Shown: one piece after another, positions 35,984-46,723 of the stretch
Numbering within the stretch: the stretch's first letter is position 1
Layout of the letters: each line of letters begins with the position of its first letter
Assembly (NCBI GenBank): GCA_022702545.1
Contig: JAHRBC010000004.1
Coordinates: forward strand, 2,604,001 to 2,668,000
Length of the DNA stretch: 64,000 nucleotides
Reading direction: 5' to 3'
From: Phycomyces nitens
Taxonomy: Eukaryota > Mucoromycota > Mucoromycetes > Mucorales > Phycomycetaceae
Notes under the pieces: generated by a model
Seen by the model: the letters and a program-made list of their open reading frames with translations, nothing else
Databases searched by the model: none
What the model was told of the DNA's origin: nothing
Translations under genes and position numbers: made by a program

Positions 35984-36145
35984 GTTGACAAACGCAGTCT
36001 AATGCTTGTCAGTCCACAAATGTGTAATCGACTTTTCATTCCTCAATGAATCTAGTGGCGACATTATTGCCGATACATTTGGGATCAATGTTCTAAAGTA
36101 GTTGATCAAACCACAATAGCTCTGGATATCTTTACCCGTTCTTGG

Positions 36146-36820
36146 TTAAGGAAACTCCAAAACATTAACAAGCTTTCTGCGGTCCATAGTAATACCATCA
36201 GGTGAAATATGAAAACCAAGCAGATATATTTCTTTCTGAAAGAAATGACACTTCTTCGGATTCAACTTCAAGTGTACCTTGTGCTCCTCAAACGTCTTGC
36301 TCGCACATACTATGTCATCCACAAAGAATCTTACAAATGATAAACCTTCCAAAACTATACTAATAGCTCTTTGAAACTGTGAACTGACATGCTTGATACC
36401 AAACAGTGTACCAATTGGCTTGTACTGTATACCTCGCCATGTAAAACTAAGCTTGTGCGCATCCTTTGGGTTCAACCGCAAAGAATTAAATGCAGACTTC
36501 AAGTCTAAAGTTGAATAAATATTTGCACCTTTCAAATCTTCAAACAACCCACCGATCAATGACAATGGCATTCTGTCTATTGACTTCAACAGAGAATTCA
36601 GCAGTCTTGGATCATGACAAACACGATAACCAGTCACTTCTCCTTTACCATTCGTCTTCTTGACAACAGTCAAAGGAGTATTCCATTCTGTGTTTGCTGA
36701 CGCTCTTTCAACTATGCCATTTTCAAGCCATTCTTTCACTTGCTCATCCACTATTCCTTGCATCTTGAAAGGTATGGGATAAGGGCTTTTGAATGCTGTA
36801 GCGTTTTCTAGAGTATCCAA
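36146..36820 (-). pseudogene. Ty3/gypsy-like pol: reverse transcriptase (left arm)
   Basis: 224 codons of RT fingers and palm. The motifs YSTLDLKSAFNSLRL, TWRGIQYKPIGTLFG and the catalytic FVDDI are in the usual order, followed by KCHFFQKEIYLLGF. The frame ends at a TAA in the position where the conserved P-x-P of the thumb begins, and a further TAG lies about 49 codons downstream before the RNase H part. It overlaps the end of the protease frame by about 13 nt in a -1 register, the usual place for a pol frameshift. Both arms carry the same stops. Confidence 0.85.
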
Positions 36821-37674
36821 GCAAACAACACACCCTTAGGAATAGACTGATTTTCGTCTATAAACTTTTGAATATAATTCACGGCTTCCTCAAACTGTTT
36901 GGGGCCAACAGCCGGATTATTTTCCTTTTGTTCATTTTCTCTTTCTATGTATTCAAGTAAATCACTCTTATTATTGAAACGTCTATCAGCTTCTTTACGT
37001 TCCTCAGTTGAATCCTTGTCATCATATGATAAAGGTAAACCATAAATACCAATACCAAGAAGTGACATACAATCAGTACCAATACTGAAGTCATATTCGT
37101 GATTATTCGTTAAATTCATAGCTTCAAACTCACGCTTAATGGTCTTACCATTACAAGTAACACCTATAACACAAGTACCAATTCTCTTGATATAAGTATT
37201 ACTGTCAGCTAAACCTATAAAAAACTTATGGACATTACTCTTATCCACTAGCTTTTCATTTATGTGGGTTATGTAGTTTATATGAAGATTCTTCTTCAAG
37301 CAAAAATTCTTATCCACAGAACTAAATGTGGCACCACAGTCCAACAGAGAGGTTGTTCTGATAGAATTATTTGCAAGAATCGGAAAAGTGATGTTAGTGC
37401 TCATGTTATTAAAATCCTTTTTAATAATCATCTCTTGTCGGTTGAGATTACAATCCAAGGCCATCTTAGCCAGAGCACTTGCACGATATTCACTGTCCAA
37501 AGACCATAACGATGAGGAACTATTCTCTTTCCCCACAGGGGGTACAATCGCTGCACTCGCAACAGAACGGACTGACATTCTGGACAACTTTGTCCTATTG
37601 TAAACTTCCTTTTTGGGACACAAGTGTCCCTTTTCCCAGGGAGCCGTGCACGAAAAGCAACCATTTGCTTTCAC
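36808..37674 (-). CDS. nucleocapsid and aspartic protease part of the gypsy-like element (left arm)
   Basis: 288 open codons in the same frame as gag, but beyond an in-frame TAG. The start has a zinc-knuckle-like motif (CFSCTAPWEKGHLC). The retroviral-type protease motif is LLDCGATFSSVD, with Cys where Ser or Thr is usual after the catalytic Asp. The frame is whole here; the right-arm copy has lost one A in an A run and is broken near 43,770. Confidence 0.75.
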   Translation of the reverse strand: MKANGCFSCTAPWEKGHLCPKKEVYNRTKLSRMSVRSVASAAIVPPVGKENSSSSLWSLDSEYRASALAKMALDCNLNRQEMIIKKDFNNMSTNITFPILANNSIRTTSLLDCGATFSSVDKNFCLKKNLHINYITHINEKLVDKSNVHKFFIGLADSNTYIKRIGTCVIGVTCNGKTIKREFEAMNLTNNHEYDFSIGTDCMSLLGIGIYGLPLSYDDKDSTEERKEADRRFNNKSDLLEYIERENEQKENNPAVGPKQFEEAVNYIQKFIDENQSIPKGVLFAWIL

Positions 37675-37710
37675 AGCCTTTCTAAAGTCCCAGGAAGACT
37701 TCTTGTGATT

Positions 37711-38750
37711 CTAAGCACACTCATTACTAGCCAAAGGCATCTTATTACCCTTGTCCACTCCAGTGGAGGAAGCACTTCCTCCATTGGCCCGGGCATAAGA
37801 ATTCCAGGCGGTCACTTCCCTAGTCTCACCAGGATTATGAAGTAACGCAGAAGAGTCGCTTGTAGAAGCACTTACCAGGTCTATAATGTCCTCGATCTTC
37901 GAGGGCATCTTGGTGTCATAGTTGGCGGAGAGAGGGCTGAGGCATGCCTCTCGGACTTCCGGCCTCAGATTCCACCAAAAACAGAGAAGCAACTGGACAC
38001 CATCCTCAAGACCAGCTTGTCCGAGAAATTTCTTAAATGTCGCGCCAAAGGAACGAGCAGATTCACCTTTGCCTTGCTTCATGCCCCAGACACGGCCCAT
38101 GTTCGGAAACTTTCTGAACAGAGTGTCGTAGTGATCCAACAGAATACTTTCGGCCTTCTTCCACTTGTACTCTTTGCCCTTTAGTTTGTCTTCAAACAAA
38201 GATCGCTCCTCTTTGTTCAAACAAGGAGGCAGAAATCTTTCCCAGCTATCGTCTAACGAAAGTGAGTGGGCCTCAAGCACCGTAGTGAACTCTTGGCAGA
38301 AAGCATGCACCGAGTCGAACACATCTTTGTTCGCCTTGACCTGAAGGGTCTCGGACCTCAGCTGCAAAAACGGAAGGTTGTTCGGAACCAACATGCTCTT
38401 CTTGTCCAGGGGAACGGCGGCGGGAGCGTTGGATCCCTTGAGCACCTTCAGGATGTTCTCGGCCTCGAGAAACAGTTCTTCGGCCTCCTTGCGGCGGGCA
38501 GAAGCGAGCTTTGTGACCTCCGATAAGGGATCCACCTTGGATACGGCCAAGTAGTTGCCAAGAAGAACGTAGTAGGTGTTCTTCTTTCTTCTTAGGTCTT
38601 CTTTTGCTGAGTCCAGCAATAACGCAGCAGTAGCCTTCACATCAGAGATGGACATTTCAACATCAAAGTCCAGATGACCAGCAGAGTTTAGAACCACGGG
38701 GAAAATGAAACCAGATTCAACGGGGAGTCAACGGCAGATTGGGTAGACAT
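37711..38750 (-). CDS. gag-like capsid protein of the gypsy-like element (left arm)
   Basis: 328 open codons (38,697-37,711) encoding a mainly helical, charged protein with the look of a Ty3-type capsid (RFLPPCLNKEERSLFEDKLK; GESARSFGATFKKFLGQAG). An ATG at 38,748-38,750 precedes it (MSTQSAVDSPLN) but is one base out of frame because of a T4C4 run at about 38,700-38,707. Both arms share this shift. The frame ends in TAG immediately before the zinc-knuckle part. No family-level name is safe beyond gag. Confidence 0.65.
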
Positions 38751-39126
38751 GTTATTTGACGAATTCAAAGTAAAAAATGTTGTGTTTTAGGGTATAAAAA
38801 CAATAAAAAATAGTAATGGAGATATAGACAGTAAGTGAGTACTTTGAGACTGTATATAAGCTTGTCGTTATCAAAATACAAAACGTGCCGCTCTTTATAT
38901 ACTCTTTCAACGTGCTGTTGCACTAGCTCTTGGACTTCCTGATACGTGGGATCTTTCACCACATTAAGATATTAGATGGAGTAAGCTTCTGAGCTCAACA
39001 TCCATGTTACTATTATTCTAATGCATTGCTATACTTCCTTTATCGTACCTTATTAGCTCTCGGCTAATCTGTACTTATAGCCTATTTATATGTAAAATAT
39101 ACATTAATAAGGCTGGATCACCACAT
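38751..39126 (-). other. 5' leader/LTR-like region of the gypsy-like element (left arm)
   Basis: 376 bp between the innermost arm end and the gag ATG, on the minus strand. It starts TGTGGTGATCC, has a TATATAAA box at 38,894-38,901 and a transcribed-looking AT-rich leader. A start with TG suits an LTR, but no second copy is seen downstream of pol. A 65-codon frame here begins with a non-ATG codon and is probably not a gene. Confidence 0.45.
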
Positions 39127-42066
39127 AGACACCATATATTTTTGCCTGTAGAAACCTATAAATACTAAAAATAATTATTTGTATCTCCAACTAAGAAACC
39201 TTAACTATTGACTCTCTCTCTCTATAACTATTTGTGCTGGGTACCTATTCAAAGCTTTCACCGTATTATTCGTGACTATTACTATTGCTCGCTCTAACAT
39301 TTACACTTTGCTTTTCTCAATCTCTTGAATTCAATCGGCATCTTTGACAGCATGTCCAAAGTACAAGATGCTCATCCCACAGACTTTTTTTTTCCCAAAA
39401 ACCTTTGAGATTTAAGAAAGGAATCGTAAGTAAGCTTAACATAGGCGGAATGAAAATTGCATGCCTTTCCAGACACGAGAGCATACTGCGTGCAACAACC
39501 TTTTGTGCTATCAATCAATACAAAGAAACTTGGTCTGTCATTGACAAGAAAAATTTAAAACAATGAAAGCTTCTAACACCCCCAAAAAATACTTTTTGAA
39601 CTTGAAAGAAATCGACATCAGACTTTGGCAGACATGGTACATTCTAAAAGTGAAATGACAGGGAAGCATCTCTGTGCAAAAACTATTAGTAAAGCTACTG
39701 TCTTTACATGAATGATAGGCCCTCTTCCCTCAAGGAAATAAATGAACCAATAAAACATGGGTTATATTTAATAGCTGGTCAAAAGTACTAGCCTGTGCAA
39801 TTATTTTTTTCAGGTGTCAAGACAACCAACATGTTGTTCTGGGCCAAGTATAAAATGAACAGTTTGAACTTGATAATAAAAATGGGTTTTATTCATTTCC
39901 ACTAATATACTTGATCAAAATAAAAATTTATTGTCGAATACAACGAAAATACGAGGGAAGCATTATTATACTTATGGGACCATCAGAATGCACTATCTTT
40001 TTTTTTAAAAAAAAAAAAAAAAAAGAATCTAGCATCATCTCATCATTTGGGCCTATCATGGGCATTTAATGCCTCCCCTCAAGCAAGAACCGGCGGCAGA
40101 GAAACCAGCGAACTAGCACCAAGAACAACATAGATTTAGTACTGAAGAAAACTGAAAACACTTACCAAGGATATTCTGGAACGGAAACCAATGACTGGAA
40201 ACTTGGAAACTACGGAGCAGAGAGCTAACATCAAAGACAATAGAGAATGAGTACCAATGAAAACAGAAAACTTTTACCAATGCCCGAAAACCTGGAAGAC
40301 CGGAAGCCGAGGACCAAAGGGCTGAATGGTGCCGACGATACACCTAGGTTGGCTGTACAAAAGAGCTCAGATCGGCACCATATCAGCCGGCGCCAGGTCG
40401 AAGACCGAAGGGCTAGGATACATCCGATTGCGAACAACTTGACGGTTACCAAGGTAGTGTATGCCGAAACAACGATGCAACCAAGGGCCAATAAGCAATG
40501 GACACGCCTCTCCACCACCCTCGGACTGTTGTGCCGAGATCACACCGCATTCCGACATAGACATACCTTGATATCCATCATGAAGTAAGCAACCGAATGT
40601 TTCCCTTCTTGCTGAGCCCAAACACCGAAATGAGCTGGACGATAGCCATCGAACCAGTAGAAACCAACGGGGCTGCAGCGCATATACCAATACAACTCTG
40701 ACCAGCCGTACCAGAGGTTCAAATATGCTTGCACTCACTGCAGAAGATGTGAATACGCAAAGGTCCCAAAGCCGAAATCCAATACGTGACATGGACGCGT
40801 CCCTCCATTCACCGTTGGCGTGTTAAATCGAACTTTAGAACCTCGCAATACTCACACCCTATCCGGACCAGGGCGATGTTTCTTGAGGCACATCCGTGGG
40901 GACCGACTTGGAAGACCTTGATCGAATATATGAATCCAACAGTTAGATGTGAAAGATATTAAAAATAGAAAAATATATGTTCATACCTACTGGAGTGCGT
41001 TGATGCCGCACGGAAATGTAATGGCCAATGCTGTTCTCAGTATACCAGCTGTAGCATTGAGTTTTTGACTGGTGCTCTCAATTCACCGTATTCGATTTCA
41101 TAGTCAACATCAATTTCTTCGTGAGATGAGACCCAAGGCGTGTTGGACTCTATATGTGATTTCCAAAAGTTAATGTCAAAAACAGTAATATTGTTGGGCA
41201 TACCTACGTGAGTCCAGTTGCAAAAGATAGAGACAACGGTATCAGGCTTGGGAATGACCCAGGAGGGTGGAATGAGGATCATTTCCATGTTTGACAGAGA
41301 TGGTCATTAGGCATCACGCCTTTGCTAGTGCTTTTTGACAGGTCACTTGTATGATTTCCAGCACAAGATAGAGTGGGCGGTCATGTTTTGAAATGATTTT
41401 GACACCAACAAATGTTCACTACATCTGAATGACACGTTAGTTTGATGGTTCAAAAACATCATAAAACACATCCATCAAGCATTAAAAGTCCGTCTATCAT
41501 AAAGGCGGAGCCATAGTTGACGAAACTATGAGTGGATGAAGTGAAAATTTGCTTACCTTGACATGCCCTTGAGAAAGTGAAATGGTAACGGAAAGAGAAG
41601 TAAGGAAACAGAAACAACAATACGCGCCCAAAGCCCCTGTCTTTATAGACAAATATTTTGTGGTTGTGAGGTCACCACGAATTTTGGTGATGACGTGAGC
41701 CAGTGTGGGAATATACTTTTGACATGATGAGAATAAGTAGTTTACTGTGAGAATCAACGCTTTTAAAAGGAAACAAGTAAAGAAGTACATAATTAAAGAA
41801 CGTTAAAGGTTGGTCTTCATTTGTGTAGTATTAAAACTTCAAGACGGAGCACGTCTTTGAACGGCGATTGGTTTTTCTTTAAAATTTAGGTAATTTAAGC
41901 TGGACCGTGCACTTATTCAAGAATAATTAATTTTTGTACAAGCAGGTACAAAATATGAGCTGAGCGGACATTGTCAGTTCATTTGCAGTTTCAGGATACT
42001 CCATAATGTTCATACCCGTCTTTGAAAATCCGTTGTGCAAATAGATATGACACCAGAGTCGGTGCC
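39127..42066. other. unique spacer between the palindrome arms
   Basis: 2,940 bp present once, flanked by the inverted arms. The first 900 bp (39,127-40,050) are AT-rich and lack a gene; they include a long T/A homopolymer stretch at 39,999-40,024. The middle (40,100-41,300) is richer in GC and coding-like on the minus strand. The rest (41,300-42,066) has only short frames. Confidence 0.9.
40113..41288 (-). pseudogene. fragments of an unassigned multi-exon protein gene
   Basis: On the minus strand an ATG at 41,288 opens an 83-codon frame (IPPSWVIPKPDTVVSIFCNW to EEIDVDYEIEYGELRAP). In another frame 41,070-40,987 reads WYTENSIGHYISVRHQRTPV. A GT-AG intron (40,986-40,917) joins it to LPSRSPRMCLKKHRPGPD. 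Further down, 40,734-40,540 contains MRCSPVGFYWFDGYRPAHFG. These pieces are rich in W, Y and H, as in folded proteins, and good splice sites lie between some of them, but I could not connect all in one frame. It may be an interrupted host gene or a decayed one. I do not recognise the family. Two related blocks occur at about 40,140-40,200 and 40,245-40,300. Confidence 0.4.
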
Positions 42067-42442
42067 ATGTGGTGATCCAGCCTTATTAATGTATATTTTA
42101 CATATAAATAGGCTATAAGTACAGATTAGCCGAGAGCTAATAAGGTACGATAAAGGAAGTATAGCAATGCATTAGAATAATAGTAACATGGATGTTGAGC
42201 TCAGAAGCTTACTCCATCTAATATCTTAATGTGGTGAAAGATCCCACGTATCAGGAAGTCCAAGAGCTAGTGCAACAGCACGTTGAAAGAGTATATAAAG
42301 AGCGGCACGTTTTGTATTTTGATAACGACAAGCTTATATACAGTCTCAAAGTACTCACTTACTGTCTATATCTCCATTACTATTTTTTATTGTTTTTATA
42401 CCCTAAAACACAACATTTTTTACTTTGAATTCGTCAAATAAC
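42067..42442 (+). other. 5' leader/LTR-like region of the gypsy-like element (right arm)
   Basis: Starts TGTGGTGATCC at the palindrome's inner edge. TATATAAA lies at 42,292-42,299. About 40 bp further on is a block (from 42,335, ATACAGTCTCAAAGTACTCA) that also occurs nearly unchanged at 57,757 in the DIRS-like element. The matching 3' LTR was not found. Confidence 0.45.
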
Positions 42443-43482
42443 ATGTCTACCCAATCTGCCGTTGACTCCCCGTTGAATCTGGTTTCATTTTCCCCGTGGT
42501 TCTAAACTCTGCTGGTCATCTGGACTTTGATGTTGAAATGTCCATCTCTGATGTGAAGGCTACTGCTGCGTTATTGCTGGACTCAGCAAAAGAAGACCTA
42601 AGAAGAAAGAAGAACACCTACTACGTTCTTCTTGGCAACTACTTGGCCGTATCCAAGGTGGATCCCTTATCGGAGGTCACAAAGCTCGCTTCTGCCCGCC
42701 GCAAGGAGGCCGAAGAACTGTTTCTCGAGGCCGAGAACATCCTGAAGGTGCTCAAGGGATCCAACGCTCCCGCCGCCGTTCCCCTGGACAAGAAGAGCAT
42801 GTTGGTTCCGAACAACCTTCCGTTTTTGCAGCTGAGGTCCGAGACCCTTCAGGTCAAGGCGAACAAAGATGTGTTCGACTCGGTGCATGCTTTCTGCCAA
42901 GAGTTCACTACGGTGCTTGAGGCCCACTCACTTTCGTTAGACGATAGCTGGGAAAGATTTCTGCCTCCTTGTTTGAACAAAGAGGAGCGATCTTTGTTTG
43001 AAGACAAACTAAAGGGCAAAGAGTACAAGTGGAAGAAGGCCGAAAGTATTCTGTTGGATCACTACGACACTCTGTTCAGAAAGTTTCCGAACATGGGCCG
43101 TGTCTGGGGCATGAAGCAAGGCAAAGGTGAATCTGCTCGTTCCTTTGGCGCGACATTTAAGAAATTTCTCGGACAAGCTGGTCTTGAGGATGGTGTCCAG
43201 TTGCTTCTCTGTTTTTGGTGGAATCTGAGGCCGGAAGTCCGAGAGGCATGCCTCAGCCCTCTCTCCGCCAACTATGACACCAAGATGCCCTCGAAGATCG
43301 AGGACATTATAGACCTGGTAAGTGCTTCTACAAGCGACTCTTCTGCGTTACTTCATAATCCTGGTGAGACTAGGGAAGTGACCGCCTGGAATTCTTATGC
43401 CCGGGCCAATGGAGGAAGTGCTTCCTCCACTGGAGTGGACAAGGGTAATAAGATGCCTTTGGCTAGTAATGAGTGTGCTTAG
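42443..43482 (+). CDS. gag-like capsid protein of the gypsy-like element (right arm)
   Basis: Same 328-codon frame (42,496-43,482) as in the left arm, with the ATG at 42,443 out of frame by one base at the T4C4 run and the same terminal TAG. As the flaw is shared, it existed before the arms were duplicated or copied. Confidence 0.65.
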
Positions 43483-43518
43483 AATCACAAGAAGTCTTCC
43501 TGGGACTTTAGAAAGGCT

Positions 43519-44384
43519 GTGAAAGCAAATGGTTGCTTTTCGTGCACGGCTCCCTGGGAAAAGGGACACTTGTGTCCCAAAAAGGAAGTTTACAATAGGA
43601 CAAAGTTGTCCAGAATGTCAGTCCGTTCTGTTGCGAGTGCAGCGATTGTACCCCCTGTGGGGAAAGAGAATAGTTCCTCATCGTTATGGTCTTTGGACAG
43701 TGAATATCGTGCAAGTGCTCTGGCTAAGATGGCCTTGGATTGTAATCTCAACCGACAAGAGATGATTATTAAAAGGATTTTAATAACATGAGCACTAACA
43801 TCACTTTTCCGATTCTTGCAAATAATTCTATCAGAACAACCTCTCTGTTGGACTGTGGTGCCACATTTAGTTCTGTGGATAAGAATTTTTGCTTGAAGAA
43901 GAATCTTCATATAAACTACATAACCCACATAAATGAAAAGCTAGTGGATAAGAGTAATGTCCATAAGTTTTTTATAGGTTTAGCTGACAGTAATACTTAT
44001 ATCAAGAGAATTGGTACTTGTGTTATAGGTGTTACTTGTAATGGTAAGACCATTAAGCGTGAGTTTGAAGCTATGAATTTAACGAATAATCACGAATATG
44101 ACTTCAGTATTGGTACTGATTGTATGTCACTTCTTGGTATTGGTATTTATGGTTTACCTTTATCATATGATGACAAGGATTCAACTGAGGAACGTAAAGA
44201 AGCTGATAGACGTTTCAATAATAAGAGTGATTTACTTGAATACATAGAAAGAGAAAATGAACAAAAGGAAAATAATCCGGCTGTTGGCCCCAAACAGTTT
44301 GAGGAAGCCGTGAATTATATTCAAAAGTTTATAGACGAAAATCAGTCTATTCCTAAGGGTGTGTTGTTTGCTTGGATACTCTAG
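43519..44384 (+). pseudogene. nucleocapsid and protease part, frameshifted (right arm)
   Basis: An A run at about 43,771 has four bases where the left arm has five. This splits the 288-codon frame into 43,519-43,791 and 43,788-44,384. The zinc-knuckle-like motif is in the first piece and the LLDCGATFSSVD protease motif in the second. Confidence 0.75.
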
Positions 44385-45046
44385 AAAACGCTACAGCATT
44401 CAAAAGCCCTTATCCCATACCTTTCAAGATGCAAGGAATAGTGGATGAGCAAGTGAAAGAATGGCTTGAAAATGGCATAGTTGAAAGAGCGTCAGCAAAC
44501 ACAGAATGGAATACTCCTTTGACTGTTGTCAAGAAGACGAATGGTAAAGGAGAAGTGACTGGTTATCGTGTTTGTCATGATCCAAGACTGCTGAATTCTC
44601 TGTTGAAGTCAATAGACAGAATGCCATTGTCATTGATCGGTGGGTTGTTTGAAGATTTGAAAGGTGCAAATATTTATTCAACTTTAGACTTGAAGTCTGC
44701 ATTTAATTCTTTGCGGTTGAACCCAAAGGATGCGCACAAGCTTAGTTTTACATGGCGAGGTATACAGTACAAGCCAATTGGTACACTGTTTGGTATCAAG
44801 CATGTCAGTTCACAGTTTCAAAGAGCTATTAGTATAGTTTTGGAAGGTTTATCATTTGTAAGATTCTTTGTGGATGACATAGTATGTGCGAGCAAGACGT
44901 TTGAGGAGCACAAGGTACACTTGAAGTTGAATCCGAAGAAGTGTCATTTCTTTCAGAAAGAAATATATCTGCTTGGTTTTCATATTTCACCTGATGGTAT
45001 TACTATGGACCGCAGAAAGCTTGTTAATGTTTTGGAGTTTCCTTAA
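44372..45046 (+). pseudogene. Ty3/gypsy-like reverse transcriptase (right arm)
   Basis: Same 224 codons as the left copy, with FVDDI at the catalytic site and a terminal TAA at 45,044-45,046. The next stretch, 45,047-45,208, still reads thumb-like sequence in frame (SYCGLINYFRTLIPNVS) up to a TAG at 45,191-45,193. Confidence 0.85.
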
Positions 45047-45208
45047 CCAAGAACGGGTAAAGATATCCAGAGCTATTGTGGTTTGATCAACTACTTTAGA
45101 ACATTGATCCCAAATGTATCGGCAATAATGTCGCCACTAGATTCATTGAGGAATGAAAAGTCGATTACACATTTGTGGACTGACAAGCATTAGACTGCGT
45201 TTGTCAAC

Positions 45209-46723
45209 TTGAAGAAAGCACTGTTGAGTGATACAGTTTTATCATATCCAGATATGAATTCTCCTTTTCGTATTAGCTGTGATGCGTCCCTAACTGGAAT
45301 TGGGGCAGTGCTGCATCAGGTCATAGATGGTAAAATGAAATATATTTCGTTCGTAGCTAAGAGCTTGTCAAAGAGCGAAATAAAGTATTCGGCAACGAAA
45401 AGAGAGCTGTTAGTTTTAGTATTTGCACTCAAGCGTTTTCACAAGTATATATATGGTTCTCACTTCACCTTGCATACGGATCACAAGGCGTTGAAATACC
45501 TCTATACCCAGCGTGTTGCGAATCTAATGATAATTGCATGGTTGGCCACGATTTTACAGTATGACTTTAAGATCGTTCATTTGCTTGGTGTTTCTAATGC
45601 ATTGCCGGATGCATTGCCGCGTTTGTCTGAAGAAACTGAAACAGAGTCAAATGAACTAGGTGGGGATAATATGCTCATATCCATAATGAGAAATAGTGTA
45701 GCCACTATGGAACCGCTTCCAGATATATTGAGTGGTGAATACTTTACTCCTCCTACAGAGAATGAGAGGAATATGCTTCTAGTAGAAGAGCATTTGAAAG
45801 GTCATTTTGGTGTAGAGGCGATACTACATGCCTTGAAGAGAAAAGGTATTTATTGGACCAACTTGAAGAATCAAGCGAATGACCTAGTAAAAGCGTGTAT
45901 ACAGTGTCAATGTCAAAATATCACAAGAAAAGGTTATAATCATTTAAGACCTGTAACTGCAACACTTCCTGGTGATAGTTGGGGAATAGATCTGGCTGGG
46001 CCATTTACAACATCGACCAAAGGAAATGAGTACTTGTTAGTCATGATTGACATTACAAGCAAGTTTTATATATTGCGCGCTATACCAAATAAGGGTACGG
46101 CAACTATTGCTTTACAAGTACTGGACGTGATAAGCACGTGGGGTCCAATGAGAAAGTTGCAGAGTGATTGTGGACGAGAGTTTGTGAACTCATTGATGAC
46201 ATGTATAAAAGAGAATATTGGTTTTGAACATGCGTTGATATCGCAGTATCATCCTAGAGCTGATGGTGCGAGTGAAAGAGCTGTCCAGACGGCAGTGAAC
46301 ACTATCAAGAAACAAATAGTTGGAAACGTCGCTGATTGGGATCAGAAGGTACCAGCTGCACAGTTGTTTCTGAATAGCAAGTATAATTCTAGGACTAAAA
46401 GTACACCATTCTCTTTAATGTTTGGAAGGAATTCAAATGACTTCAAGGACTTTAGTAAAGAGAAGGATAGTGCGACTTCTGAACGAATTCAGAAAGAGTT
46501 GCAAGAGAAAATAAAGAGGATGACTGAGATAGTCTATCCTGCAGTGTATGAGCAAGTGAAACAAGTCACTGAGAAGCAGAAGAAGAATTTCGACAAAAGT
46601 CATAAAATCATGGATCTAGCTCCTGGATCAATAGTCATTGTGGTATACACACCACAGTTGAGTGAAATGCAGACTCCACAACCGATCTCTGGTTACTCTT
46701 TGCTAATGACTATGGCAAGTTAA
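45209..46723 (+). pseudogene. Ty3/gypsy-like RNase H and integrase (right arm)
   Basis: Same 504 codons as the left copy, in frame with the RT part. The RNase H motifs and all three integrase acidic residues are kept. It ends TMAS followed by TAA at 46,721-46,723. Confidence 0.85.

Larger units (their letters stand above)
25815..39126 (+). repeat. left arm of giant inverted repeat (13.3 kb)
   Basis: Every feature here recurs in reverse complement at 42,067-55,378. Paired coordinates add to 81,192 or 81,193 throughout, so the arms are collinear. The changes of sum mark four 1-nt differences, and the three I located are homopolymer length differences (about 27,955, 31,505 and 37,415). Several substitutions cluster in the outer 200 bp. 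The inner end lies at TGTGGTGATCC, just upstream of the gypsy-element leader. Confidence 0.97.

Noticed and set aside
38765..38962. 65-codon frame in the element leader (mirror 42,231-42,428)
   Set aside because: It starts with a non-ATG codon and spans the TATA box and leader, so it is unlikely to be translated.
43480..45193. TAA/TAG stops in the retroelement as evidence of a stop-codon reassignment to Gln
   Set aside because: Host genes in the window end in TAA, TAG and TGA at the expected places (kinesin-3 TAA, PAK TAG, USP TGA), so the standard code applies.
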